Notes: generated by a model from the letters alone, not told the origin. A stretch of DNA of 64,000 bases from Larimichthys crocea (GCF_000972845.2 NC_040016.1:1074701-1138700); one strand, 5' to 3'; numbered from the stretch's first letter, positions 49,301 through 61,000 are shown. Made by a program: numbers and translations.

Positions 49301-52300
49301 TATCCTTCAGAAAGAGAGAGAGGAAGGGAGACAGGGGCACGAGCAAGGAGGGAGGTAAAGAAAGAGGAGCACCACTGGCTCTCAGGTCACACACTGGCCT
49401 GTACCTTCAGCATGTGTGTACGTTTGTGTTACACGTATGTGTCCCCTTGGAGAGGAGGAGAGCAAATTAAGGACAAGAATGGCAATAAAACCACGCTCGG
49501 ATCAGCTCCAAGCATGATCATCGACTTGTTTTTCCATTGCAGGCTCTCACCTCTACTCCCTGGACTTTGAGCTTCATATGATCCTCTCGGGTGGTCTTCC
49601 CGTCTTTCCTTTTCTTCCAGCAGTAGCCATCTTTCCTGTACTTCACCTTCTTACGGTTGTAGAGGATCATAGAGCCATTCTGAGGCCTGACGGAGGAGAC
49701 GATAAAGAGTTAGGGAGACTGACAGACAAACATAGTTACATAATTGCATTTATGTTAATTATACAGAAGAAATGTTGTGCTAACCTTTTAAAAACTGACA
49801 TCGATTTAACTCCATGGAAACAGGCCAGATTTTGTTTTCATGCCGCAATTTTAAACTATCAAAAAATATAAAACAAGTAATAACCTGTTCTTGCTTTACA
49901 TAGTAATATCAACACTACTCTCTCACAGTCAAGTTAGCTGGTCCCGTGCCGTCCCTCTCCTCTTATACTCTCACACTCCTACATGTTAATATTTTAGTAG
50001 GGTGATTTATCAGCACAGCAGGAACATTGGCCTCTAAGCTCCCATTCTATATACACCTGCTGGGACGAACATGCATGCACACACACACTCGCACGACAGG
50101 AGCCATATATGTAGAAAGACAGAGATGGTATAGTGATATCAGAGATGGCAGGACCTACTGCGGCGTGTTCTTTGGGCTCAATGTCAAACCTGCTGCTCAG
50201 CAATCAATCATTGCACTTCTAAACCATTAAGGACAGGTGTGTGTGCCTGTGTGTGTGTGAGTGTGTGTGTGTGTGTGTGTGTGTAGGTGGAGGAAAAATG
50301 CTTCTCTGCCTTATCTCATGACAACAGAAAGAGAACAGGCCCGTTAACAATCAATAAACTAACACATACTCACAAGGGCTCACTCTCTCTCACACACACA
50401 CACAGTCATGTGCACGCATGCACACACACATTCACACACCTCCTCTCTCCTTTCTTTGCCCTCTTCTTCTCGATCAACCTCAGCCCCAGTCTTTATCCCT
50501 CTTATCATGGTATCTCTTCATTTTCTCTTTGCTGCTACTTCAGTCCCTCCATTCTCCACTCCTTTACACGTATTCTCATCTTCTTCTTCATCTATTCCTT
50601 CTCCTCCTATAAAAACCTCTGTTTCTGCTCTTTTATTGTCTGTCTCCTCTCCTCTCCTCTCCGCTAGAATTTGATGTAGGCACATCTATATGGACTGAGA
50701 TGATTGCAATTTACTCAGAACACCGTGTGTAGTGAAATTGAATTTACTTTGAGCTGATTTTCTTTGACACCTTAAATCTGTTCTGTTTTGGGGTGAGCCT
50801 GCCAGTTTCTTGGCGGAGTGGAGACCCCCACCCTCCGATCAAAGCCAAGTTTAGTCTCTGTCTCGAGCAGTGTGAGTCATCTCAGAGCTGCTGATTCTAA
50901 TTATGTTATGGAGAAGATGGATGAGATCAGATGTGTGCCTGTGTGTGTGTGTGTGTGCGTGTGCGTGTGTGGGTGGGAAATACGTGCGCGTTGATATGTT
51001 TGTGTGCGTGCGCGGGCGCGCGCGCACGTGGATGATGCCCATGTTCTTCGCAAAACCCTCCGATTCAAGCAGACATAAATGCTATTGATTGTAACTGGGC
51101 TGTGATGTGTGGGATATAAAAAGCTTTTCCACCGTTCCATAGTGTAGCAGAGCGAAAACAGAGAAGGCAAGGGGAGGAGAGAGGGGAAAAAAAAAAAGAC
51201 GGCAAGATAAAGAGACAGAGTGGGCGAGCGAGTGAGTGAGTCCGGTAAAGGGAGGAGAGGAGGAGGAGGAGTAGATGAGAAAAGTGAGAGGAGAGGGAGA
51301 GAGGAGGTAACAGTCATTACTTTGAACTGATGAGGTATTTCAGTGAGGGGAGAATTGAAGGTCGTTGATTGTTATCTTAATATTACCCCCCCACCACGAC
51401 CACAAACGCGCACCCACATACATACGCGCACACAGCCACGCATGCACATAAATGTCACTGGCTCTGTTAGCTGAGCTCCTTTCCATCTGATGGGATTAGG
51501 TGTAATCTGTTCTAATCGTGCCTCGTGTCATGTGTAAATGGGATTATATCTAACTGCTGCTCAATAACACCAATATGACTGCTGCTGTTGCTGTTGCTGC
51601 TGGGAGGCTGAGGCTATACGGCAGCACAACCAATCAATGAGAAATCCATCCACAACATAAACTGTGCTGCTGGCCTCAGGCTGCTCCTGAGAAGAGTCCT
51701 TCAGCTCGCACAATGGGAGCACAGAGGCATCACCTCAGGCTTTCAGCGGTGTCAGTAATCAGAAATGGGGCCATGAGGTGACCTCTTCACTTACTTTACT
51801 TTTTATTTCTTCTTTTCTTTTCTTTCCCTCTTCTCTTTTTTCTTTCTCTTTTTTAAAAAAAAATCACATCTATATCTGTATTAACTAAAGTAAATGTCAA
51901 TAAGGTGATTCATCAATAATTCAAGTTGCCCTTTTTCTTTCGGTTTTACTTCCTTCCTTTTCTTCCTACCTTCCTACCTAACCTCTCCCCATTCTAGGAA
52001 AAGAGCTACCTATGGTTCATTCGGATCGATGAATATTCAGTTCTGGCATGTGAATCCCTGTTCACACCCCCATCTTATATACACATACTCTCCCCTCCCC
52101 TTTAACACCCACTCCCCCAGTCTGAATTATACATCACTTATCCTAATACATTTACATTCATTAATACTCCATTTCCAGCTGACTAGGTGCTTTACAGTCC
52201 GTCCATGTTCTGGAGCGCTCTCTACATGTAGAGTACGCCGTCAGCAGAGACCCTTTGGAGACAGTTGACGTACACCACTAATGTTTTAATCAAACACAGG

Positions 52301-52489
52301 CACTCAGTCATTGAGATTAAACCAACGTGAGTCACTAGCTGACTGAGTGATGCTGTGTTTGTACGTGTGTGTGTGTGTGTGTGTGTGTGTGAGAGGAAAC
52401 CACTGTCTGCGCTCTCCTCACCTGGTTTTTGGCGATGTCGTCAGCCACTCATCATGTTTTTCAAAAGTGATGAGATATGCAGCAATCTC
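29959..52489 (-). CDS. camta1: CAMTA1-type calmodulin-binding transcription activator (19 exons, N-terminus outside window)
   Basis: Exons (minus): 52489-52422, 49686-49551, 46833-46762, 44722-44569, 43041-41163, 40035-39909, 39352-39218, 35528-35380, 34952-34768, 34694-34616, 34526-34259, 34041-33509, 32525-32377, 32283-32043, 31868-31800, 31044-30899, 30817-30746, 30591-30561 and 29991-29959. All borders are GT/AG and phases agree, except a one-base loss inside 43041-41163. Domain order is CG-1, a long Ser/Thr/Gly/Glu-rich region, TIG, ankyrin repeats and IQ motifs, as in the CAMTA family of nuclear CG-1-domain DNA-binding, calmodulin-binding transcription factors. About 1509 codons are in the window; human CAMTA1 has 1673. 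Missing are the first exons (before NEEIA) and the exon after CG-1. The C-terminus GQRAEKGQGS matches the conserved tail. CAMTA1 rather than CAMTA2 is judged from remembered similarity; the fish paralogue is undetermined. Confidence 0.94.
30344..30400. repeat. (GA)n microsatellite in a camta1 intron
   Basis: GA/GACA dinucleotide-rich purine tract just 3' of exon 30591-30561; it generates Ser/Leu-rich spurious minus-strand frames. Confidence 0.88.
32377..34041 (-). CDS. camta1: camta1 post-ankyrin linker exons
   Basis: Exon 34041-33509 (533 bp) starts ELRRPRAES and encodes a Gln/Ser/Pro-rich, poorly conserved linker with a basic PPAKRLK patch. Exon 32525-32377 encodes MDITMLADHIMEASTGRLKQE, matching the conserved CAMTA segment MMTLAEHIIEAT. 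Both exons preserve frame; the intron between them (32526-33508) has no gene that I can see. Confidence 0.88.
34259..34952 (-). CDS. camta1: camta1 ankyrin-repeat exons
   Basis: Exon 34952-34768 encodes GRVVVVCEKMM then RGMTLLHLAAAQGYAGLIQT. Exon 34694-34616 encodes DSIDLELEVDPLNVDHFSC. Exon 34526-34259 encodes MWACALGHTEAALVLYQWD and DSLGRLPLNIARSRGHTRLA. TLLHLAAAQG and TPLMWACALGH are ankyrin consensus; two to three repeats are visible, as usual for the family. Confidence 0.95.
35380..35528 (-). CDS. camta1: camta1 exon linking TIG to ankyrin repeats
   Basis: Encodes DTQFRMSILERLEQMEQRMAE, a short amphipathic helix typical of CAMTA1, followed by a variable Gly/Ser/Thr-rich linker (NQNPGSETMATKGSG). 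The GTAAGA donor keeps phase 0. Confidence 0.93.
37740..38500. promoter_or_regulatory. CpG-rich intragenic segment, candidate internal promoter
   Basis: Within the AT-rich camta1 intron this segment has many CpGs (around 37960-38090 and 38380-38470) beside a long (GA)n tract at 37871-37938. The mix resembles a vertebrate TATA-less promoter. A minus-strand transcript from here would encode a form with ankyrin and IQ regions but no CG-1 or TIG. No first exon or donor is proven. Confidence 0.3.
37871..37938. repeat. (GA)n microsatellite
   Basis: About 34 GA units with a few GG interruptions; long reciprocal Glu/Arg and Ser/Leu spurious frames arise here. Confidence 0.92.
39005..39030. repeat. 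(CA)n microsatellite
   Basis: About 13 CA units in the camta1 intron. Confidence 0.9.
39218..40035 (-). CDS. camta1: camta1 TIG/IPT domain exons
   Basis: Exon 40035-39909 encodes GGVKVLITGPWLESS then CLFDHISVPAALIQPGVLRC. Exon 39352-39218 encodes HDTGLVMLQVAMGGEVISSS and VVFEYKARDLP, ending QHDWLSLD. This is the immunoglobulin-like TIG fold that follows the activation region in all CAMTAs, used for DNA contact or dimerisation. The phase-1 junction between the exons restores Ala. Confidence 0.95.
40036..41162 (-). other. camta1 intron, no gene seen
   Basis: AT-rich intron between the large central exon and the first TIG exon. It may include repeat-derived sequence around 40380-40560; I could not assign it. 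Confidence 0.6.
41163..43041 (-). CDS. camta1: camta1 large central exon, with an internal one-base frameshift
   Basis: Starts after the acceptor at 43043-43042 with AGSSLHQKCSSVKQRIIS and contains family landmarks NQVEVPDTTQSSP, ETTMTFDPDCFLNNPKQG and LSPSTTLEQMDFSA. It then reaches an acidic stretch (EVEVEEEGEGEEG) and hits TAA at 41569-41567. The downstream part, from ILCNGVSLSGASSSVV through QFSDLINDFISVEG to VTDYSPEWSYPE, is open in the neighbouring frame, whose upstream limit is a TGA at 41633-41631. The frame change must therefore lie between about 41630 and 41570, in a GGA/GGG-rich tract. The exon length is one base short of what the flanking phases require. It is either a base-call or assembly error or a real disabling allele. 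No credible intron fits the gap. Confidence 0.9.
43042..44568 (-). other. camta1 intron where a conserved exon is expected but not found
   Basis: In vertebrate CAMTA1 an exon encoding the segment after KPM (HGIKWTCSNG... to NCLCTG) lies here. I scanned the minus strand for its landmarks (HGIKW, QQILD, NCLC) and found none. Both flanking exons are in phase 1, so direct splicing keeps frame. Confidence 0.55.
44569..52489 (-). CDS. camta1: camta1 CG-1 DNA-binding domain exons
   Basis: Exon 52489-52422 encodes EIAAYLITFEKHDEWLTT. Exon 49686-49551 encodes PQNGSMILYNRKKVKYRKDG then the basic WKKRKDGKTTRED (nuclear-localisation-like) and HMKLKVQGVE. Exon 46833-46762 encodes CLYGCYVHSSIIPTFHRRCY. 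Exon 44722-44569 encodes NPDIVLVHYLNVPAVDD to EELIGQLKPM. Together these form nearly all of the CG-1 domain; the residues just before NEEIA (family RHRWNTN) belong to an exon beyond 64000 or not found. Exon 44722-44569 ends in phase 1 with a GTGAGT donor. Confidence 0.95.
46163..46204. repeat. (ATGTT)n pentanucleotide array
   Basis: About eight head-to-tail copies of TATGT/ATGTT, nearly perfect. Confidence 0.9.
46281..46327. repeat. (TG)n microsatellite
   Basis: About 23 uninterrupted TG units, one of the longest dinucleotide runs in the window. Confidence 0.93.
47665..47950. repeat. Dispersed teleost-type repeat (MITE/SINE-like, unclassified)
   Basis: The stretch with GGTTCCTCTGGCTCCTCC, ATGGCATTTGCAAGAAACCA and GACCAATCAGAGCC followed by TGGCTTTGTTCTAGTT is familiar as a high-copy sequence of teleost genomes. 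Boundaries are approximate, and I cannot assign a family or confirm terminal repeats. Confidence 0.45.
49139..49205. repeat. (CA)n then (CACT)n compound microsatellite
   Basis: CA repeats with CG interruptions, followed by a CACT tetranucleotide run. Confidence 0.9.
49687..52421 (-). other. camta1 intron with repeats and candidate conserved element
   Basis: Contains (GT)n at about 50243-50284, C/T-rich sequence at 50440-50670, an alternating purine-pyrimidine tract at about 50938-51030 and unique-looking sequence at 51450-51770 with homeodomain-type motifs. No exon was recognised. Confidence 0.6.
50938..51030. repeat. Alternating (TG)/(CG) tract, potential Z-DNA
   Basis: TGTGTG units grade into GCGCGGGCGCGCGCGC near 51009-51024, flanked by ACGTG. 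This is a strongly alternating purine-pyrimidine sequence with an unusual CG-dinucleotide core. Confidence 0.8.
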
Positions 52490-54407
52490 CTAGAGAGACA
52501 AAGACAAGACAGAAAGGTTATATCGGTGTGTGTGCACATGTGTGTCACGGCGAGATAAAACATAACAGGTATTTCCAGATGACCTGTCGATGCCCACAGA
52601 GAGCGTGTCACTATCTGATTGCCACGGTGAGGTCCGGGTGCCTGATTGGTCACAGACCAGCCAGTCAGGAGACAGATATAGAGGACAGACCCTAAGGGCC
52701 AACAACCAATCACGCTCACCGACACACCAATGTCTCCCTCCACTAGGGAGGAAAAGCTATCTCCTAAATACACACACACATGCCACATAAACACACACAC
52801 ATACACACACACACACACGGGGGTGCAGACCCATACACTATAGCTGAGAGAGTGCGCTGATAGGAAAAGTTTTCTTGTACTTTGCAGTTTCACAGTTTCC
52901 CGTCAGATAAAGCCTGCTCCTAACTTGATTCCTAATTCCTCTGGCTCTCTTTTCATCTCCTCAGCTCTCCTCTCCTCTCCACACTACTTCTATTCTCCTT
53001 GCACAGCACATGAATCCAATAAGGAAGAAAGAAAGTTCAAATCATACAGGTGCATTCTACCGAGAGTAAGGCAAAACAAAACGTCCATACACAGAGATTC
53101 AGCCAAAAGAAACTATTGTTTATACCTCCTGCTTTTTAGTTGCTCACGCAACGCCGCTTTTTTTCCCTTTGCTCAGTGAACTCTCTCACCTCTAGTTTCC
53201 TCCTTGAAACATCATTTTCTCTCTCCCCCTATCTCTGACTCCCATCTCTCCCACTTGTTGTGAAAGACTATGAAATGTAAATTGTCCTCTTAAGGCAATC
53301 AGTGTTTGAAATGTGGCACAAAGCAATAGTGAACACTCCAGCACTCCTTCATCTGCCCCCTCAGATCAACAGTCTCCTCTCCAGACCTCCTCTCACCTCT
53401 TCCTAACTCCTGTCTTTTTCTGTGTGTGTGTGTGTGTGTGTATGTGTGTGTGTGTGTGTTTTAGGCATTTGTCCCAGTTTGGCATGAGAGCACTCCAGCT
53501 CCACACCGATCAGACGAGATGGAGGGACAAAGAGGGGGAGGGAAAGAAAGGAAGAGAGAGAGACGAAAAGAAAAAGGCAGCTGGAGGGTGCTGGTACTTA
53601 ACTGAATTGTTTTTTAGCATCCTCCGTTCGATCCTCACATCCCAACCCCCCACTACCTCATCCTGCATTTATATGTGTTTACATATTAAGTATTTAGTGT
53701 CATCACACCCTTAATTTTATCACTATCAAGCTGACCACTGTTAATGTCCATCTGTCTGAGGCATATAAAACTTTTTAGCCAAACCTAGGCACAAGAACAC
53801 ACACACACACACACACACACACCAACATACACACACACACACACACACAAAAGGAGTGCCTCATTCACTTATGCATCTATTCATTAGCTGTGACAGGCAG
53901 CCACCTCTCCTCCTCCCAAACCACTCCGCAGCAAGTCAATATCCTATATGGCCTCCACAGCCCCAGCCAGGCACTCGGGCTCCCCTAGTGACTGTCAGCC
54001 AGTGGGAGGCGGGAGAAGAGAGGAGAATAAGAGAGGAGACGAGGGGCTGGGAAAGACAGAAGGATGGGAGGATTAAGAAGGAGGGAGAGAGACTTGCAAT
54101 TAAAGGCCTGCCCCATAAGAGCCATTAAAAAGCCAGAAACAGAAGAGTCAGCTGAAACGGCAGCCTGACACACACTCTAAAACACACCCACACACACACA
54201 CACACATACACACACACTCTCCCACTGCAGACGCACACACTGCTGCTCACTCCCTCACCGACGCACGTACACACACGCCCATGTGAAGAGTGACAGAAGT
54301 GAGATGGTGAAGGTCGATCCTCAGGAAGTCATAGTTATTGTCCCAGTGGAAAGCAGTGATGGAGCGCTTTGAGCATGCCTAGCGACACACTGACCCTTCA
54401 GGAATAC

Positions 54408-54410
<3 letters not shown>

Positions 54411-54450
<40 letters not shown>
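54411..54450. repeat. (GT)n microsatellite
   Basis: About 20 GT units in the camta1 intron. Confidence 0.9.
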
Positions 54451-54451
<1 letters not shown>

Positions 54452-57400
54452 GGCTGTGCCAGACACAGGGACAGGGACAAGTATCTTTCTCCAGGGATCT
54501 ACTCTAGAAACCCAGACGTTCTGCATGTCTGTGTGAGTCTACGTAATAATACATTACGACAGGCCTGGCTGAATGCACACAAACACGCACTTTTCCCACC
54601 ACACGCACACACAGACACAGTTCCTGTCTGCCTGCATGTGTAGTTTGTGAGAAAGGGAGAGAGTTACTTAAGAAATATCTAACAAAGCAAAGCGCATGAG
54701 TGGGAAGTTAGATTGGAGCGAGCGATGCAGTTGGGGAAATCAGCCTCCCACTCACGCATCACTGAGACCATCTCCTTCCAAGAAACCGGTGGCATGTACA
54801 GAAAAGCAGACAGACAGACACACACATATGCAGACACACATGCACACACACACACAGGCCTCAGGGAGATTTCCAGAGAAGGGAGGGGAGACGAGAGGGG
54901 GTCGCCTTCCTCGCAACAGACTTATCCAGGAGCTTTCCCCTGGGAGATTCCGTTATAGGGTCTAGCCACAGGCAAGTGGGTGTGTGCGTGCGTGTCTGAG
55001 TGCGTGTGTGCGTGCACGTTTGAAGTCTAATGATGAGCATCACCCCGACAGAGATCTGGGGAAAACAGAGTTGTCTGTAAACTGGAACTGTCACATCCAT
55101 TCGAAGTGCCTCAAATGAAGGCTGCCTCTGGTTCTCACCACAGAAAACGTTTGGCATTGAACAGTTTATTTTGGTGGTGCGGGGATATAGCAAACTGAAG
55201 CGTCCTTTACAACTACACAATCCGTTTCTGCCTTTTTCCTTGAGTGTGGTAAGTCTTGTGTACATATATGGGAGAAAGAACTGCATTAGCATTACCAGGG
55301 GAGGTCTGCTGATGCTGTAATTTGTTCCTGAGCACCTCCACCGGTTCTCTCCTTCCCAGAACAACCCTGTCAGTGTCTGACGTTGATAGACACTCTATCC
55401 AAAATTGCCTCCTGTTTTTTATTTTTTTTATTTTATTTTTTTATTTTTTTTGCAGACTACAGGCTTCTCCGTGTTTTTTTTATTTCGATCCGGAGCACTA
55501 TCTCAGCCATTTGTCCAACCCACATTTTATTGATCATGGTCTATCTTTAAACATGCCTCCTTCAAAGGCCAATCATGTAAATGAAGCATAACAACGACAA
55601 TTTTATGCTAAACCTTTATTTGATTTGAACTGTAATAATCAATAATCCATTAGAATTGAGAGGTGCCAGTAGGCATGTCATTATCCACAGCTGCTGACAG
55701 AAATGTGTCAGGCCCAATCTCTCGGAGTCACAGCCTGTAGTATCTGAACAATAGTATCTGAGGAGTGACCTCTAAAATCACCAATGTCATGCAGCAATGG
55801 CTGCTTTTCTCTGAACTTCAGACTATGCTGCAAGGAGAAAAACGAACCAAGAGTTGATGATGTGACTCCTATTGTAAACCAGACCAATAATGTCTTGTTT
55901 GCACCATGTTCCTCTAACCTGGCTAATTAAGATGTGCAGCTCTCACAAGAAAGAGAGCCTGGCCAGGATAATTTTGTTCGATTCTAGCCACACAATAAAA
56001 TTTCATCAAGTCTATTGTAAACTCGAGCAATAACGGGTAGTTTGTATTCCCAAACTACCCCACTCCCCACTATGTGTTACTTTCAGCCTTTATATTACCT
56101 CCACTGGCTAATACAACTGCTTAATGCTGTTTCCATAACAACTGTTGCAAAGCCCCTGATCAGAATTCCTCTCAAGCTTGCCTTGTGTTTATCATATAAA
56201 CACCTCATCACACACTGGGCAACACACACATGCACGTCCATGGACATAAAAGACCTGTACACACATGCATACAAATGGGCCGTCTATTAATACACAAAGC
56301 CGCTTGTGTGAAGAAATAAATAAATAAATAAATAAAACTTGTCACGGCGTTCTCTGTCTCTCCTCTTGTTCATTCGGCGACACACACTGCATTGGCAACA
56401 CATTGCTGCACACACACATTTAGTGCTGGCTATCATTGGAGGACGTGGTCTGACCTTCAGAGGGGACCCGCCCCTGTCACCTGGTTGGAAGAGAGACATG
56501 CGTGTAACATCCATCTTTGTCACGCCGCAACTCTCAGAGACACACACACACACACACACACCGACACACACTTGGACATACATGGACTCAAAAATACCTC
56601 CCATGTCAAAACTAATGCATGGTAGGATGCACAGGCAAGAACAAGTGTATTTGCACACACACTTACAGATCCTGAGAGGCTGGGTCTCAGAAGAGTCTAT
56701 GTGGTGGCTGCTGCCCATGTGAGTGACGGCTTTATAATGAAATAGTCACTCTCCCCTTTACTTCACTCCCTCACTCACTCTCCTTTTGGTTTGACCTCTT
56801 TACTACCCTCTCTCTCCTCCCTGCAGCCTCAGTCTCATTTCCCTCTCATCTCCCTTTCGCTAATATATAGAAGTCCAAATGGTGAAGGTGGCTACACACA
56901 CACACACACAGACACACACTCACAGTATAGTAAGTAGCGCAAACTTTTTTTAGCAGAGACCTGAGAGCAAGGAAGAGTCAGCCCCAATCCACTGAGGGAA
57001 CATCAATCATAGTTTTCTAAGACTTCCTCTCTCATGCGCACTTTACCTGTCCTCTTCCTCCTGCCTTGTATTTGCATTTGAGGAGACGGCCCCTTCTCAC
57101 ACAGCAGGGGGGGGCGAACACATCAAAGACAGCAACAGGTGTGTGGTGTCAAACACAATGCCAGGACCCCCATTGTGCTAGGGCGTCTTGGATAAAGCCT
57201 GTCAGAGTCCTCAAAAAAAAAAAAAAAAAATCCCACAAAGTTAACCAGGAAAGGTGTGCGCGCACGCACATTCAGTAGACGCACACGTTTATTTGAAATC
57301 TCTAATGACGAATACGCGTTTGCTAGTGGGAGGAGGAAGAAGACAGTGAGAGGGTGAGAGAGTGAGAGAGAGAGAGAGGGCGGAGGGGGCGTCTCAATGA

Positions 57401-57550
57401 AGGAGTCTCCAGTGGTTGTGTTAACCCCTGATGCCTCATCTTACTGTGAGTCATTCTGCCCTCCGAGGCTCAGCTCCGCTCTGCTATTGTTGATGTTATT
57501 GTTATTGAGGAGGGTTGGTAGGCTAAGGAGTGAGAGACAGAGAGAGAGAC

Positions 57551-57581
<31 letters not shown>

Positions 57582-57979
57582 AAGGGGAAGAAATAGTGTG
57601 TGCCACCTCTCGTTGGCATAAATACTTGTTTACAACAAGACATAAATTGGCACCCTGTCAGTCAGTCTCTCTATTTTCTCTCTCCTTTAACTCCCTTACT
57701 CTCTTCCCCTCTCCGTCTCTATCTGTCTCTCTCTCTCTCTCTCTCTCTTCTTCTCTCCCTCTGTGCTGCTAAGCGTATTACAACACTCCCTGGTTCAGCC
57801 CTCTCTCATTACCATATTCTAATTACATTCGTTAAGGGGAGCATTTGGGAGTTTAATGAATAAATTTGAAAGATGGGTCTCCGTGGCGATCTTTAGGTTT
57901 GTCTCCTCCTCCACCAACTGAAGATGGGAACACGTGTGCGTGCATGCGTATGTTTGTGTGTGAGGTTATGCACCTGTTC

Positions 57980-58018
<39 letters not shown>
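57980..58018. repeat. (GT)n microsatellite
   Basis: About 19 GT units in the camta1 intron. Confidence 0.9.
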
Positions 58019-58019
<1 letters not shown>

Positions 58020-61000
58020 CTCAGTAAATATCACTGTAGTTCCTTTTCAGAAGAAACAAACAAATCTAGTTAACTGCTGGAGCTCACGTGGAGTCGTCTC
58101 TAAAAAAAAATCAATTCAGAATTCTGTTTGTCTCCGCCAAATAAAGATTTCATGTCATTTGTTTGTTGTTTTGGAAAAAAAAAAAACTTGAAGCCACCCA
58201 TGTTGAAGTCATGCATATTTAACTCTCCTCAAGCCTCAAAAACAAACTGCCAAAGACAAGCGTCAATTTACAAATGGACAAATTGTCTGCAATCGCAGGT
58301 TTATCTTCTCTACCAACATCAAACCTGGAGGCTTCATACTGGGAGACAGGCAGTTGAAGTTAAAACAATCATAAGCAAAAGTAAACATTAAAGGTTATCA
58401 ACCCGGCTCCGGTGACTGTCTTCCACTGTTGTGCAGTTTGATCTGTCTCTGCCTCGGATGAAGCCTTGGGCTGTAGACCTGAATAGACTGTTACTATGGG
58501 CCTTGCACTCACTCACTCTCTTTCAGGGTATTGCAAAATGTGATATACCTTTCACATGGTTTAATAAAAGAGTCCCAAATGCATTCCCAATTCTGATGAT
58601 TGCCAGCTTGCGCTTCAAAGAGTCAAGGAGTGAATGCAAAATTCACCTCTTGTTCAAAAATAACACTTTTTATAAGATAACAAAATGATGTGCTTTTTTA
58701 CTTAGTCACTTGCCATTGATTACTTACCAATAAACAATACCACAAGCAACAGAAAAATATGCAGAATCTAATCTAACCTCTTCCCCACAGAATTCCTTTT
58801 TACTGCGACTGCACTTGATTAAAAGCATGCCATTTTTTTCTTAGGCTAAATACATTATTTTTGAAATCCCAGAAACGGTTTACTCATTTTCCTGTTGATT
58901 TGGACAAAGTCATAACCACAAACCAGGAGTCAGCAGAATATGGGCAGTGTCTGGAACTTCTTTATTGCATCTTGTGGTTAAAAAAAAAAAAAAAGTATGG
59001 ATTTGTTTCATTTTGAATTCAGCTTGATGTAGACCCAATCCATCTTGAAATTTCTCCATGACTTCAACTTGGCTGAAACCACTGCATGAAGGACAGGCTG
59101 TACTCATACACTGCTAACAAAATACATGAGCAGGGAGAAGCTGTAAATGATAATATCTGATGAACATATGCTATGCCATTAATAGTTTATAAGTGTACGG
59201 TATAGTGTATCAATAGATCCAAAGGGGCTCCTCTTTACTAAGTCTACAGTATATGTACAGTGATGACGCATTGTATAAGGTAGAGCCCAGTGTCATCATC
59301 CTCTCTTCAAGCACTGTGACTCATGCAGTGGGCGCTAAAGTATTTTAGCTATCTTTAAACTTCTACATAATGTATATAAATAAATAACAGGGGCGAAGAG
59401 AAATATAACCAACATGCTTTACCACAAGAACATCATCCATTTCCATCTCTATTATTGTTGCCTATGGAAACTATCATGACCTTTGGGAGACATTTTGTTT
59501 GTTTCAATCTGTCTTCATCAATTAAATGCATGTAGTTCTGGCAAAACCATTTAATAACTGCTCTAATTTAATGCACTTTTAGAGATTGTGTGGAGGAGAC
59601 AGACATCAATCATTGCCTGCCAGGCTGTCCTGGTAACTTTCCACCTCACATGAACTGTAATGGACTGTGACTCTCTAGTTAAACATGCAATGACATCTTT
59701 GAGCAAAGAGACCGGAGCTTAAAGCCTCACTAAGACAGCAATGCTGATGTTGTGTGCTGGACAGTGTTAAGACTTGCAAACTGGTAAGCTACACCAAACA
59801 TACGGCCAGAGCATATGCGCTGCCAACAAGAGGCAATCATGCATTTAGGCTTAACATTGGGTAATACCTGTTTTTGGGCTTGAAAATCTTGCTGTTGCAA
59901 TGTTAGTGCTGTTTGTTCGAGTACTGAGCTAACACTTCCACAGGATAACAATCACATTTTTGGGACGGAGTGATTTTGTTTCCAGCATTTCAGAGGAATT
60001 TCAAAGAGGCCTTTGATACTGTTAGCCAAAATTTTCACTGTCAAACACCCAAAGGCATGAATGAACAGTATTCTCAATCTCTGTCACTTGCCAAGAAACA
60101 AGTGAAATGTTCTCCCTTCCGTATGAGGTGTTTATCATCCCCCACCCACTGCTTCATACTGTACATTTCAAACAATTAAATATATGCACTGTCAGTATGC
60201 AAATGCGGCATCAGTATCCCTTATATAGTAGCCTCCTTAGAGTACAAGATGATGGATGATATATTACAGCTGAGCTGGTCTTAGACTAATGACACAGCTG
60301 CATTACAACACACAACTTCGTACACAACTAATATTGCGTATGCACGGAGACAGAATACACACTCATACGCGCTCGCACACACAAATGCCACCTTGTTTAA
60401 TCCCCCAGGAATCAGTGAAATTTGATTACCGTGACTTTTACAAACACATTCCATATGAGAGTAGACATTCCATACATCAGCAGGAGGGAGGAGGGAGAGC
60501 GGGAGGAAGAAGAGGGTAGAGACAGGGAGATGAAGAAGTACGTGATGCTGTGTATAACTGCAGTTTGAGAGGAGGAACACTGGATACATACTGTGGTCTT
60601 CTGAGAGGGACACACACACATACACACACACACACACAATGCACGCACACCATGTCTCACCTTGTGTCTATTAAGGTAAATGTGGGAATATTTACCAGTA
60701 AATGTATACATCTCCCAGGGTAAATCTTGTGAATGTGTACATTTCCAGAATAATGTTAGTGGAAAATGCTAGTCACAGCACCGTGAGATTCGTAGTTCTC
60801 TCACTATGTTTTTTTTTTTTTTTTTTTTGTGGATATTATGTAGTAGAGGGCCAATTTACCCCTGGCTAGGCTCCTGTAATAAACTGAGATCTGTGAGACA
60901 CGGGAGATCCAACTGAATGAGATTATAACATCAGAAAAACCTTAAAAATGACTTAGTGCTGGTTTTTCATACATAGCAGCACATCTGACCTGCATCACAG

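Larger units (their letters stand above)
46834..49550 (-). other. camta1 intron
   Basis: Between the second and third CG-1 exons present here. It contains a dispersed repeat at about 47665-47950 and a (CA)n/(CACT)n tract at 49139-49205. No coding exon was recognised. Confidence 0.6.

Noticed and set aside
49130..49570. 146-aa ORF starting MTRAHTHARV
   Set aside because: It is generated by (CA)n and (CACT)n repeats and partly antisense to a CG-1 exon.
50287..50667. 126-aa Ser/Thr/His/Leu-rich ORF
   Set aside because: It lies in CA- and CT-rich simple sequence of an intron; no domain or splice support.
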